Source: Epiperipatus broadwayi (taxonomy: Eukaryota; Onychophora; Udeonychophora; Euonychophora; Peripatidae). Taken from it: DNA of 64,000 nt. Location: positions 1 through 64,000 of the forward strand of contig JAQFVV010013400.1 in the NCBI GenBank assembly GCA_028023455.1, read 5' to 3'. A model generated the notes under the pieces. The model saw only the letters and a list, made by a program, of their open reading frames with translations, ran no database searches and was not told the DNA's origin. Shown here piece by piece: positions 32,458 to 45,769 of this stretch. The position numbers and the translations under genes were made by a program. How positions within the stretch are numbered: position 1 is the first letter of the stretch; the number at the start of each line of letters is the position of its first letter.

Positions 32458-33500
32458 TTTATGTTTTTGAGTAATTCCACAAAATTCTTAAACTAACTGA
32501 TAAAGGACTGAGTTGTGTCTGTCAAAGATCTAAGAATCTTTAAAAGAAATTCTGATAAGTTTTGGCAAAATTAATTTTAAAAACTTACAATAAATCTTAA
32601 TGAGATATTATTTTATATAGCACTATGTATTATAAATAGACCAAAAAGATAAAGGATTTTCTAACATATGCTGGGGTTTTTTTCTGATTCAGTGAAATAT
32701 TTGCAATTATTTTTGAATGAAGATTATAACTTTGATTCTGCAATCGGTATTTGATTTTTTGCACTTTTTTATTGACATACTGTGAAGAGCTTTTGTATTT
32801 TATTATCATAATTAGTTGTCTAGTTTGAAAGATTTATTAGATTCTTCCTCATCACAGAAAATGTTTGATTTTAGTTTTTAGTGTATCTCAAGTTTTTTTA
32901 TATTTTCCAGCATAATTTTATTGCTTCTTCTAGAGGCAATTTTTTAATGATTTTCTTACTTGCTATGATTATACCTAATAAAGAGATATTTTGTGAAATG
33001 ATATAAAGTATAGTCCTTTTACAAGGACAGAAATTTCAGCAGCTTTTAGATGCTTAGAACTAAGATTCTTTACTCATGAAGTTGATATGTTGTTTGGTAC
33101 AGAATGGCAATTGATAAACCCATTTAGTTTATAATTTTTTTCTTTGACATTCTTTATTTGTTTACACAATTTAGAATCTGATTTTTTTACATTTTGAAAA
33201 CCTTTGTTAAATCTTGATCAGTCCTCTTTTTAAAAAAAACAATATTAGTATTACTAATGAAATGTAAAGTTTGATATTCAAAAATTTTGAGCATTTATTT
33301 TTTCTTTTAACAGAGGTTTTATTTCTCTCTGAATAACTTTTTCAGCTTATTGACAATAAACCGGAGGTTTCAGTTGCAAACTTTAGGATTAAACCATTCA
33401 TATTTACACATTGCATAGAAAATTTCATTGATTTTTCAGTTTGCCTAATTTTTTATAATAATTAAAGTTTGACATAGATTATCAGGCTGTATTGAATATT
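32458..33500 (-). pseudogene. PLE-3 N-terminal domain and RT fingers
   Basis: The complement of about 33,001-33,075 reads VKNLSSKHLKAAEISVLVKG, closely matching the conserved N-terminal Penelope motif (NLS...L...E..VL.KGL.F). The complement of about 32,530-32,665 has a degraded YGLPKIHK-like block followed by ISLRFIVSF (normally PLRPIVS) and an FVELLKNI stretch, which precede RT motif A in this family. It stops at the insertion. Stops are numerous. Confidence 0.75.
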
Positions 33501-33504
33501 TAAT

Positions 33505-34430
<926 letters not shown>

Positions 34431-34869
34431 TTTTTTTTGTTGTCTATAAATTATCACAAACTTTTGGGCAAACACTAAGTATTTGATATGGATATCAAAC
34501 GTTAGACACTATAAAAACATCTAAATCTGATTACAGCAAAAAATCAATTACCATGTAAATGTAAATCAACCTCCAATTTACCCCCAAAGGCTCAAATATT
34601 ATTCAGAGAGTAAGTAAGACTCTGTTAAGTAAATTAATAAAAGCACAATGTTTTTCCAAGTACTAAACTATCCACTGCATTGCTGATATATACTGTTTTT
34701 TAACAAAATAATTTTACTGATACAGACTGCACAAGAATCTTTTAAACAGTGAGAAAATTATATTTTAAAGTGTGAAAAACAGTACAAGATTATCAAAAGA
34801 AGAAATTTATAAATCTACATGGACATATCAAATGTCATATTATACCAAATAAACTATTAGATTCATCAG

Positions 34870-34945
34870 TTAAAAATCTTAGTTCTTAACAGCTAACAGA
34901 TATTGAAATATCTGTTCTGAAAAAAATTAGATTTTGCTCTTACAC
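34870..34945 (+). pseudogene. PLE-5 N-terminal motif
   Basis: Reads KNLSS, a stop, then QLTDIEISVLKKIRFC, the diagnostic Penelope N-terminal block also found in PLE-3. One stop interrupts it. Confidence 0.7.
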
Positions 34946-35399
34946 AATCTAATATCCCTTTATTAGATATAATGGCAGGAACTGAGAAAATCACTGAAAA
35001 AATTATCTCTAGAAAAAGTACAGAATTATTCTGGAAAATAAAAAGAACACTTCAAAATAGTAAAAACTGAAATCAAACATTTTCCTATTATAGGAGAAAA
35101 GCTATTAAATCTCTTAAAGTGGACAAATACAACTGATTACAGAACAAAATAGAAGAGTTTGTGGTGGTAGGCTAATACAAGGAAGTGGCAAAAATTTGAT
35201 ACCACTGCAGAAACAAAGTTATAAGCATTATTCAAAAAGCATTATAAATATTCACTGATTTAGAAAAAAATAAATTAACATACTTTGGCAAAATATCCCA
35301 TCTCTGAAATTCATAAGAACCATATTTCCTTAAAACCTACCTATTGATAATTTTAAAAATTCACCTTGCCAAAATTTCTTTAAAATTTCTTTTAAGGAT

Positions 35400-35760
35400 T
35401 GTAACCATTTTATGGAATTAATCAAGAATATAAAAATTAAAAAAATTGATTATTGGTAAGCATTGATGTGGAATGTTTATTCACAAATATACTCTGTGAG
35501 GAAGCATTTTCTGTTGTAAGAAAAAGATTAATTGACAATAATAGTTTATAAACCAGAACAACTCTACCTATTAAGAGAATAGGAAGCTATTAACATTCTA
35601 CCTAACAACAATATACTTTAAATACAACACAGAATTCTTCCAATAAAATAAAAAGATGGCTATGGGTTCATTATTGTCATCCCTGATTATAACAATATAT
35701 ACATAGAAAAATTTAAACCATAATCTAATGTCTGACCTTGCTATGTTAATGATCATACAT
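35400..35760 (+). pseudogene. PLE-5 RT palm
   Basis: From 35,459: SIDVECLFTNILCEEAFSVV and then RKRLIDNNSL, matching Penelope motif A (DVESLFTN.P..EAL..V). From about 35,654: KMAMGSLLSSLITIIYIEKF (motif B, normally GSPLSPVIANIFME.FE). From 35,742: YVNDHTFVVW, motif C. The first Asp of the YVDD box is Asn. Stops separate the blocks. Confidence 0.85.
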
Positions 35761-36199
35761 TTGTTGTATGGCTACCTGGTGAAGCACTATTACAAACATT
35801 CTGGGTATACATCATTAATATAATCTCTTCAATTAACCTGAAAATCATTAGAACAAGAACAAAAAATCACATTCTTAGGTGTTTTAATAACAATATTTCT
35901 TCATTATAAAATCAAAATTACAGTTTACCAAAGACTCCCATACATAGGAAAATAGAATATATATACAATCACAGCAGGAACACAAAAAATGTGCATCTGA
36001 TCACAACAAAAACACAAAAAAAAAACATTTAGTTATACTAACACTAAGAAGTAAGCAAAAAAAGGTGATTCATAAATCAAAGAAAAAATTTACTTAGAAT
36101 AAATTCTCATTAAAAATAGTTTTTCATCAGTTATCATTAAAAAAATCTTTACACAACAAAAAAGCATAAAAAAAATAATTATTGGTACTCTAGTATATT

Positions 36200-36640
36200 T
36201 ACATGCACTAAAGGTAGCAGAGAACTAAAAAAAATCTGCAAGCAATGTAGTATTAGCTCTCCAAAGCTATAGCTTATTATGGGAAATCCTAATCTCCACA
36301 AAACCTAAATTTAAAATGTCAAAAACTACATCTATAAAATAATATGTAAATGTAGAAGAATGTGTATTGATGAAACCAATCACCCCATTAAAAATGATTA
36401 AAGAGAATAAATTAATGATTAAAAAAGAAAAAAACAAATGTATCTAAAGTATCAAATCATGCATGTACTAATGAAAATATATTAAATTGGGAAAAGACAA
36501 AAATATTGGATAGATAGAAAAAAGTACAAAGAAGAAAATTAAAAGAGGCTGCTCACATGACAAAGGCAAATAATCCCATACATCAACCTAGTTTTATAAT
36601 ACATCATAGTTAGTAATCATTCAATAACTTTGTTTTTAGG
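36200..36640 (+). pseudogene. PLE-5 endonuclease region
   Basis: IYKIICKCRRMC at about 36,331-36,366 corresponds to the Y-K-I-P-C-E-C-G block, with the Gly lost. Downstream the DNA word ATTGGGAAAAGACAAAAATA (36,485-36,504) equals the NWENTKI block of PLE-1, and GGCTGCTCACATGACAAAG the KAAHKT block. No uninterrupted frame. Confidence 0.75.
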
Positions 36641-37664
36641 AAAAGTGAAGAAATCATATGCATCTTCATAGATAAATATATAAAATTTCTACTGACCATT
36701 GCCTTTGATAAAATCAATGATTAGAATGTCATTTTGACATTTCAATATTATGAATCTAAATATCTATATTCAAAATTCTGTCATTAATCAGCCCAGCAAC
36801 ACCTGAAGAAGGGAAGAAAATAATACCATTCAAAATGCAGTGTTATGGTTAACCTTTGTGCTATTACTAATAATTGAATGTATTTGGAAAGTTTAAATAA
36901 AGTTTGAATTTTTCTAAAGACATTTAACAATCAATATTGGATGGTGGAAATAATCTAACAAAAAATTACCACTAAAATACCATCAACACAAACTTTCAAA
37001 CACAATAGAATATGTGTGTGCTTATGAAGTTTTAAACTACTAACCCAGGTGTGTACGATAGTTGTAAGTTCTTTCTTATAGAAGAAATAAATTAATGTAT
37101 CCTAAATTATTAACATTATTATTAAAATGGAGTTTGTTATTTATTTTAATATTTCTGTATAATCTATAATCCTGAAATTAGTTTTATAAGTTGTATTTTT
37201 TTATTTGAAAATTTCAATTAATAACCTAATAAAAGAACTTATGCTTGAAAAGTAATTTAATACTGGCTCTAATTTTAATTTTTTGCTTGTACCTTAAGTA
37301 GCAAAACAATATTTAATTTTCAAATCAAAGTATGTGTTATCCATATCATTAAATTATATTGCTTATTTATTGAATATATAAAGATTAGATTATTAACTGG
37401 TAAAGTTTAGGTTTATCATTATTTCTACACTTTTTTATTTGCTTGTTCCTGGACTTTTATAATATTATGTATATTTGTAAATGGAAATTAATGATATTAG
37501 CCCATTAAGATGTATATTTAAACATTTATAACATGAAATGTATTTGATTTGTTTATTATAAACAGTGTTAGTAATTTATAATAAAATGTTGATTATATTT
37601 AATGAAAGAGAAATAGTGTGTGATTTGAATATTATTTCTGTAGTGTAATTTTCACTAGACCACT

Positions 37665-37765
37665 CCCACTCAAGATACCAACTGATGAGTGCTGGTTCAA
37701 CATTAAATGTGCATTATGGAAATCATATATCCTTTTCACATGTCTTTCATCATATGTTTATGATT
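37665..37765. mobile_element. Foldback family scrap
   Basis: CAACTGATGAGTGCTGGTTC, followed by an AAATGTGCATTATGG stretch and CATATCCTTTTCACATGTCT-like words, is collinear with the right arm of F3 (CAACTGGTAAATGCTGGTTC and onward). Only about 100 bp are recognisable. Confidence 0.4.
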
Positions 37766-39810
37766 ATATCACTCCCCAATGCATTAAAAGTGGATAGAAA
37801 AACCAGTTCCTACCCTGAGTGATAGTAGTGTAATGAAACTTACACTGCTGAAATATTATTTATTAAATAGATAATCTCTAATATAATGAATGAGTAATAA
37901 AATTATTAATATACTTCCATCAAGTTGTGATTTGATTTTGAAAAAGTTGCATTATATTCTCATGTTCAGTTAAAGAGGCACTTTTTCTTCCTATTTTCCT
38001 GAATGGCATTTACCATGAAAACAATTAACCAGTACCTCTATCTTTAATCTCATTTATTCTAAAGAACTTATGTATATTTGTGAACATAAATACTTAATAT
38101 TCATTTAATTGTGAATGTAGATTACCTTGTGGTGAGTCATCTATTTTGGTGTTTAGATGAAAAATGTCAATAGTGAGAAATGCTTCTTTTGCTGACGTTT
38201 TATTGTTAGTGTGATAATGAATTCATCACCTGTATGTATCTTCTTTTTAGTAGCTGACTCCATGAAATTTTGCTAATGATAAAAGAAGATAAAACTTACA
38301 TTATCAGGATTGTAAATGATGTATGATCTATGGCTTATTACAATGTATATATTTATGTATGTTGTATAAAATATATTGTAACAGTATGAGCCTAGGGATA
38401 TCAGGAGTAATGGAAATCATTATCATTAAAGCATGGAATAGTTATCAACAAATAGAAAATGAGTAAAGAATCAACATTGAAAGATAATAATATAAGCAAC
38501 ATATAAATGATATGCATATAGTTTTACCAGCAATAAACAGTCCTTTGTGACTAGAATTAAAATAGGTATTCTATAAAATCTAGGCTAATCATCATCTAGA
38601 AAATACCAAACTTATATTACAAAATCACTCACCAATATTCCAACTGTATGAACATGCATAAATGCTAAAAATAACTATAAAAGTAAATCTAAATCAAAAA
38701 TGCTGGGAGTATTTAACAAAGCTGATCATTATCAATGTTCAGAAACATCTGGTACCTTGAGTGTATTAACCATCGATAAAATAATCATTTTAAATCTATA
38801 AATTAAGATAAAGTATATGGACTTTTAAAAAAGCTTTTATAATTTCAGCAATATTCAAATAATTTTACAGAAATTTATCTAATTGTTCACACACATACAT
38901 ATATATATTGCAAATATTGTTATTATTTAAACTAGTTTTTGGAATTGCAGGAACCCTAGTAACTGAACAAGAAAATATATATAATTTATAAAATAATCTA
39001 TTTAAATACAAGTATATTATATATTGTACATATGTAAAACTTCACTTGGCTCCAATAGGTGCCAAAGTGGATATTAGCTTAACTTTTTATTTGTAATTTT
39101 CTGATTTTTTTTTTTAAATGATAAAAATAGAAGTTAATTAATTAATAAATAGTATATGATAATATTATGTAGTATTGTAATAATTATTAAATATTTATAG
39201 GATTATGTGTAAATATTTCAATAGTATATGTTAATTAGTTTTATAAGAGATGAAAGACAATAAGTTTACTTCAAGGATATATCAGAATAGTTGTTTTCAG
39301 TTGATAAATAATATTAAATGTATTATAAAGTAATTATTGCTTAATTCATTTTTTAATGTATAACCTATAATAAATTGATACTATAAATAAATTAAAATAA
39401 ATAGTATCAAATTAGTTTAAAAATAATCTGTAAATTTTATTAAAACAATATAATAATATTTAAAGATGTAATTTAAATTAGCATTTAACTTATAAAGTTA
39501 TTTTAAATTTAATATTCATTAGTATTTTTATTTTGTGTAGTTATTTTAAGTAAGTTGTAAGTAATTCGCAGAGTTCATGTTTGTAGGTCAATCTCATGTG
39601 CAAATGTATGTGCATGCATGGAATAAATAATAATTTAATTGTAATATTGATTTAAAATGAATGAATAAAATTATTAAAATTAAATATCTAAAAGTTTGAT
39701 AATTAAAACTAATTATATTTTTTATATTTATTTTATGTAATAAAATATTGTTTAAAAATGTTACATAAAATAGTTAATAATTAACTTTCAATTTGACTGT
39801 TAATGACCAC

Positions 39811-40020
39811 GTGGGTTCAGATAATTAAATCAATTGTGTCAGTAATCAATTTCAGCTGATCTGTCAAAAGTTTTAAATTAAAATTTGATTGGTTTTAAAA
39901 GAGGTTGATGATTGGGAGGAGTAAAAAAATTATCAGATATAAATAGGTGTGTGGAAGAGTCTGGATAGATCTGGTGTCTGTGTGTGGCCTAATCCTGAAC
40001 TTCTCTTAAAAATAAAAATA
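39811..40020 (+). promoter_or_regulatory. Promoter-like stretch (E-box, CCAAT-type words, TATA)
   Basis: CACGTG at about 39,811, two reversed CCAAT-type words (GATTGG at about 39,887 and 39,913), TATAAATA at about 39,939 and AATAAA signals at about 40,010, all within 210 bp that is less AT-rich than its flanks. TATA followed within about 70 bp by AATAAA is also what a solo LTR would show. No downstream gene is visible. Confidence 0.25.
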
Positions 40021-43000
40021 AAAAAAGTTGTAATTTTCTTTAAAAGTTATTATTTTGTTAAAAGTAAAGTATGTTTAAAAAATATTTCTAAATTATTCTA
40101 CAGTCATGAATGGCTAAATTAGAAGGTAACTATTTTCTGATATTTAACTTTCAGTCAAAATTTTGAAACTGTAGTAACAAAAATGTTTAAAGGAAGTTAT
40201 CTTATTTACATGTTACATGTCTTTTCTCTATTGGAAACTAGAATTAAGATACAAATTGTTAGTGTTTATATGGCTAAATACCTATATTGTACTGAACTAT
40301 TTTAGCTGGAGGATGCTCAAGTATTTATCCAATTAAGTTAAAATATAAACAAAGATAATTGAAAGACATTATAGTGAACTGTATTATAGTTTTAAAATGC
40401 ATCAATCTCTTTGTGATAAAATTATTTAATCATTAAGTCTGAAATTTATTCTTGATACTTAACATTGACTCTAAAATATACTCATATTTAATAATGCGTA
40501 TTTCTAATATACTGCACTAAACTAGGAAGAGTAAGATTTATCTGCTAAGCGTTAGTATAATTTTAATTAACTTTGCCTAGTGTTCAACTACAATGTATTA
40601 AATTTGAGATATTAATTATCTTATTCCAAAAATGGTTGGACAAAATATTGTAGACTACAATTAATTAATGATGAGCTTTCAAATGATATTATATCTTAAA
40701 AGTTTATTGCTTATACCTTGACCTGAAATAAAAATAGCTTATTTTAGCCAAGTGAAAAAACAGATAAAAAAATGAACTTTAAGAAAAATAATTCCTATCT
40801 TATGCTAAGCAGAGGTAAGAGAAAATTATTTGGAAATTGGATTTCAAAATGTTGTATGAGAACTAATTTTTTTTAAAAAATTATTTATAAAAAAAAAAAA
40901 AGAAATGCGTTTTTTTAAAGAAGAAAATGGAAATAGCAGAAAGTAATATTATTATTATAAATTTGAACCCAGGATGCTATAAAAGATTATCAGCTGAAGA
41001 ATTTGTTTTTCTAATGCCGGACTATCTTATTATTTTAATGTTTTAATATTTAGTATATCTTTAAAGGAAGAAATTAGTATGTCTTTGAAGAATTATTAAA
41101 AACGTTTCATTTTTATTAGCACTCATTATCATACTTATGATCATTTTGACTAGGAACTTCAAATACCATCAAATAAGTTATTTTTCAATAAATTATCTAC
41201 ATATCTGGAACGGAAAGCCAGTACAGAGCTGAAACTATGAACTTAAGTTACAGTATTATTTTTTTATTATTGTCTGTATTTTATTGGTTTTAAAAAAAAA
41301 TAAGGAAACCAGAAAAATATTTAGGCTATATATTTTGTTTTAAAATATGTGTAACAATATTAGCATAAATATATCAGGTAAACTAATGTAACAATTTTAA
41401 GTTTAATGGGTTATAGAATAAGTAGATTGATATTCTGCTGTTCTCAGGTAAATTATATGCTATTATTTATGTTTATTAAGTGTATTACAAATTAAGTTTA
41501 TTTGATAATTTCATTCCCAGAGATTTAAATATTACAGTCTTATCTTATTATATGTGGGATGTTTCATTCAGTTTTTATTCTAATTCAGCAAAAGAGGTTT
41601 ATCAGAGAGTTTCCATTCATTTGTTTTATGAATGCTACATTATTAATAACTGCAAATAATTTTATATGCATTAAGAATTAATATTCTCACATTTTTAATT
41701 TGCAATCTTTTAAAGTCCATGAGTCACAATATTTTTTTAATATTTAATACTTTATTATGTGTGCATTGTGCCTTTACCTAAAAATTTTATATGCATTTAA
41801 TTTTAAAGTATTTCTTATAGTAGTCAATTGACTCAATTTTGCTTTGTTGGTGCTTGCATTAGATATGTGTCATTATTTTAAATTTTCTAGTGATAACTTA
41901 GTTAATTCATTTGAAGTGTATATCTTGTCATTGGTTAGTATTTGTTAGTCTCATAGAGTTAGGCTTTGTTAACTATTTTGAGTATGCTTTATGGAGTAGA
42001 CAAGGTCCTCCATCCTTATTGTATTGCTTTTCCATGAATTGATGGTGCTTGTGCCCATAGTTGGTTATTGTATATCTTAGAGTTGTATTTTTCTAGTGAT
42101 GATTATCACATTTATTAGCATTGGAATCCCATGAGAGAGGATCATGCTTTCCTAGTGCATCTTTCCTGTTCCTGATGCACTGTAGACAAGGTCCAGGCAT
42201 ACTATTTTCTGCCTCAAAGTTAGGTATATTTGAAAGCTTGCCCCATTCTTATCCAGCTCTGCAGAGCATATGTGTTCTTATATTTTTGGCCTATCATTAA
42301 TGATGAATTAATGCTAAATTTCACCACAGTAGGTGATGTTGCATTTTGTTTTAGATTTGTTATGACAAGATATGATTGTTTGAGGAACTTTGTTTCTTCA
42401 GGTAGTGGTAGCTATTTTAAGTCTCATAGGTATATCAATGTTTGAATTGTGTTGCTATGATAGTTTTATCATGCACAAGCTAACCAACAATAATCTATGT
42501 TTATTTTAAGTATGTTAAATTATGCATTTGGTAGAAGAGGCAATTCAAACATATTAATTTTAATATGTTCATCCAGATTTTTCACTGCTGGATTTGTAAG
42601 TTTTTAGGTCTTTAATTTTAACACATTCAGGGTAATATTTTATGTGGACAAAATTTATTTTAAAAAATGTATGAATGACCTCTGATGAATGAGTGGCCCA
42701 TATATTTAATTTAATTTAAAGTTAGCTAAAAAATTTGCTTAATCATATCACTAGCTATAATATTAGTGATGTCAGTATAACTGGTGATAATATTTTTAAA
42801 TATATGCTAAGTATGCTTATTCCAGCTTAGCATTTGTTAAGCTCAGGATTATAATTTAAAGCTTCTTATGTGTTATTCTGATTGTTAGATAACACTACCA
42901 TATTGTTAATATGCTAATAATTATAATAAAGAAATAGAATTGTTATTATTAAACTCACTTTATTTTAATTTAAATTTTAAAGATTTGAAATCTCTGATTG

Positions 43001-44329
43001 TTTTAAAAGAGATTAGAATTTGGTATTAAATAGCCTTTGTTTGCTATTATAGGTATTCATTATTTAGTATTTTGTTTATTAAAACAACCCATTTAAAAGA
43101 ATCTAGGATATGTATTCAGTAATTTAAGCTAAAGAAATTGTTCATATTGTTTTTATTTTATTTTTGTAAGCCAAAATAAAATTTTAAACAAAGTCAATAT
43201 TTGAAATAAAAAGATTCCAGCGCCATGTTCACAATGCTTGTAATAAAATTGATTGTAAATATTTTCTTTTCATTGTTTTAAATAATAAACATTATTATTA
43301 TTTCAAAAGTTTTGTTGCTGATTGCTTTACTTTTGTATGAAAATATTATTGTCTTGGGTTCCAAACTTCATTAAAGCTTGAGTTTCACAGTTCATAAAAA
43401 TTTTCAATCCAAAAGTTCACAAACATATTATAAAGTTTATAAAATATATTTTGATACTGGTTTAAATTATAAAATCATGCCAATTTAAGTGATTCTCAGA
43501 TTGAATCACAGTAACAGATAATTACATTTTATCAGATACTTAATTAAATGCACATTTATAATTGATTTTGAATTATCATGATATCTAATCAGATTGAAGA
43601 TTCTGCAATATAAGATGTAGAAAATTAATGCCTCAGAAGAGTATTTATTATTATTTTAAAAGCTGCACATTATTTGACATTAGCTGCACATTGTTTATCA
43701 TCATCTTTATTTTAGAATATTATAACTCATCTGCATTTGAGGTCTTAAGTATGTTGTCTGTGAGTATGGGGAAATGCATAAATGGTACCCTTGCCCTTTT
43801 CCTTGCTCGAGTAATATCTTGGGTAATAGGCCATTATTATTGTAAATTTAAATTGATTTATTAAATTATTAAATTAATACTTGTTTGTTTATTGTTCCAT
43901 GATTGAACCATAAGGTAGTTATTCTATGGTCGCCAAGATATCACTCACTTGTTTATTCATCTTAGAAATTCTTTAGTAGGCAACTTAACTTAATTTTTCT
44001 TTAGTTTTGCACAAGTTTTAGTTTTAAAACCCCTGAGATTGTTTGCTCTTGTTGCTTTATTAGCTTTACATTTAATGTAATAGTCCTTCCAATCAAAGTA
44101 TCATTTATTCTTATTCAGAGAGTGTGATTTGATGGTAGGCCGATTCCAATAACAATTAGCTAATGATTTTAAAATTTATCTTTGTATTGCTTATTGGTAA
44201 ATCATTAAGATGCCATAATAGTTATAATTGTCTTAGAATTGGATTTGGTCTCTATCCGATCATACATCTCTGGATCATCATCTCATTCTTTAAAATTTAT
44301 TGTAACCCCACTGAGCCGAGTCATCAAGA

Positions 44330-44660
44330 GTCTCTCATTTATCATCCCCTCTCTTCTACTTCTCTCCCATCATCCCTCTTCTCTCTCATCTCTACTACTC
44401 ATTCATTATTTTTATCTGTCTTCTCTCCTCATCTCTTTCACTTCTTCTCCCATTTAATTTTTATCTCTCTCTTTTCTCACCTTCATTTCTATTCCATCTT
44501 CTCTTTCATTTCTCATGCCTCATCTCTCTCATTTCTCATCCCTCATCATCATTTTTCTCTCTTCTCTCTCATCTCTCTCTCCTCATCATCATTTCTTCTC
44601 CCATTTCTATTCCATCTCTTCTTCTTTCCTTTTTTTCTTTCACTCCCTTCTCCCCTCCTC
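44330..44660. repeat. Polypyrimidine tract
   Basis: About 330 nt of plus-strand C/T-rich sequence built from CTCTC, CATCTC and TTTCT words. It generates a spurious Ser/Leu/Phe-rich open frame (44,163-44,777). Not coding. Confidence 0.9.
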
Positions 44661-44689
44661 TTCTCCATTTTCAAAAGGTTACAATATAC

Positions 44690-45045
44690 TTTTAAGCTAG
44701 ATGTAATTAGATGGGATTTGAACCCAGACTTTCAATCTCCCTTTAGTCATCCACTCATTTTATACAATTGGTGCTGATAGACAACATACATGCAAAACAA
44801 GATAAATGATTGTCAGTATATATATTTTGTGATGAATGAGCACTCATCAGTTGATCCAGATCATTATCTCTCACACCTATACATAATCAGTGCTTGGTTT
44901 ATATTAAGATAGAAAATCTTCAAACTTTAATACACAGGCTTCAATCTTCCCTACTCTCCAACTCTTCAGTCATCCATAACTCCTCTAATTACATCTAGCT
45001 TAAAAGTATATATATAATATATTTGTATTTAAATATTACATATTC
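44690..45045. mobile_element. Foldback element F3a, internally deleted
   Basis: Starts with ACTTTTAAGCTAGATGTAAT and GGGATTTGAACCCAGACTTT (reversed tRNA B box), runs through the left-arm blocks, then jumps to TCTAATTACATCTAGCTTAA, the exact inverse of its own start, and ends with the tail TTTGTATTTAAATATTACAT shared with F4 and F5. The right arm is therefore almost wholly deleted except for its outer 20 or so bases. Confidence 0.75.
44703..44770 (-). other. tRNA-like head of F3a
   Basis: On the minus strand it reads TTGTATAAAATGAGTGGATG (D-arm-like) through a variable stretch to AAAGTCTGGGTTCAAATCCC, matching the T-arm B box GGTTCRANTCC. Similar heads occur in F2, F3b, F4 and F5. A functional tRNA is excluded because acceptor pairing and anticodon stem are not conserved; it is a tRNA-derived promoter segment as in SINEs. 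Confidence 0.55.
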
Positions 45046-45154
45046 AGCCTGTATTCTGCCCATTCCTCTTCTGTGTATTTGAATAAGCTTAAAGTCCTGC
45101 ATATGAGGGGTCAGAATGACTTATGGTCAACAAGAATATTACAACAAAATTGGA

Positions 45155-45735
45155 AAATAGGGGCTTTGATCATGCCATCATCAGGTTTTCAATGATATGG
45201 ATGGCTGAAAAGTTGGAGCGTAAAGAAGATTGAAACGTGTCCATTAAAGTTTGAATATTTTCTATCTTAATATAAATTGATCACTGCTTATATATGTGTG
45301 TGGGAGATGATAATCTGGATCAACTGGTAAATGCTGGTTCAGCACAAAATACATATATTGGTGATCATTTGTCTTTTTTGTATGTATGTGATTATCTGTA
45401 TTGAAACAGGCAAAACTATCTATACATATTGCCACTCAATGCTAGCCAGAGTAATCAATGGAAGCCAGAAAGCTTGTGCATAAAATCCCTATCTAGTGCC
45501 TACTCATCCAATATCCCCAGACTAGTTTTTGGCTTGTGGCCTCCATCAGTGAGGAACCTTGGATCTGAAAGCACTGCACTGAGTGGCAATATGTATAGAG
45601 ATTTTTGCCTGTTTTAATAAGTTATGAGCAAGCATAAGAAATGGTGATCATGTAATGTCATCTTTATTGGTTGTATAAGATGGAGAGGATGATTAAAAGA
45701 AGCTTGAAAGTATGGGTTTAAATCCCCTTTAATTA
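45155..45735. mobile_element. Foldback element F3b, right arm with nested MITE
   Basis: Right-arm blocks occur in order: GGGCTTTGATCATGCCATCA, TTTTCAATGATATGGATGGC, GTCCATTAAAGTTTG, CTGGATCAACTGGTAAATGC, GGTGATCATTTGTC. It is interrupted at 45,401 by a 217-bp MITE and resumes with GGTTGTATAAGATGGAGAGG and GGGTTTAAATCCCC, the tRNA-like head. Together with F3a it may be one original element split by deletion. Confidence 0.75.
45401..45617. mobile_element. Nested 217-bp MITE with 38-bp TIRs and TA target duplication
   Basis: TTGAAACAGGCAAAACTATC at 45,401-45,420 and its continuation to 45,438 are the inverse of 45,580-45,617 with a few mismatches. TA precedes the left end (45,399-45,400) and follows the right end (45,618-45,619), the target duplication expected of Tc1/mariner-type or PIF-like MITEs. 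The flanking foldback sequence is continuous across the insertion. It has no transposase. A weak interior likeness to the 368-bp monomer core (CCAGAC...TTTTTGGC...CATCAGTGAGG) is noted. Confidence 0.85.
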
Positions 45736-45769
45736 AAACAATCTATTCTAATAATAAATAATTTCAATG

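Larger units (their letters stand above)
31320..33500 (-). mobile_element. PLE-3: Penelope-like element, interrupted, palm deleted
   Basis: Two collinear minus-strand parts flank an insertion at 31,815-32,446. The upstream part (33,500 to 32,458) encodes the Penelope N-terminal motif and RT finger block; the downstream part (31,780 to 31,320) encodes the endonuclease region matching PLE-2 and PLE-4. The RT palm that should lie between is missing, so a deletion accompanied or preceded the insertion. It is preceded head-to-tail by the 3' part of PLE-4 at about 33,505, an arrangement typical of Penelope pseudo-LTRs. Confidence 0.8.
34440..36998 (+). mobile_element. PLE-5: nearly full-length but decayed Penelope-like element
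   Basis: On the plus strand in order: leader, N-terminal NLSS motif (about 34,880), finger region, RT palm A (35,459), B (about 35,654), C (35,742), thumb, endonuclease (about 36,330-36,620) and 3' region ending CTAAAATACCATCAACACAA near 36,983. The 5' part aligns along its length with PLE-3 (for example TTATTCAGAGAG and the tract around AATCAAACATTTTC). It is the only copy with N-terminus, RT and endonuclease together. Orientation is opposite to PLE-3 and PLE-4, whose nearest end is about 34,430. Confidence 0.85.
37000..44160. other. AT-rich non-coding DNA
   Basis: Seven kilobases with no coding frame of balanced composition. The exceptions noted separately are a foldback scrap at 37,665-37,765 and a promoter-like stretch at 39,811-40,020. 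A less AT-rich patch at 42,000-42,440 is unidentified: neither strand gives a recognisable protein. Confidence 0.55.

Noticed and set aside
42000-42445. Less AT-rich patch with a 71-codon frame, considered as a decayed retroelement
   Set aside because: Neither strand gives any recognisable motif; left as unidentified.
44163-44777. 204-codon plus-strand open frame
   Set aside because: It is Ser/Leu/Phe-rich because it translates a polypyrimidine tract and then runs into a foldback element.
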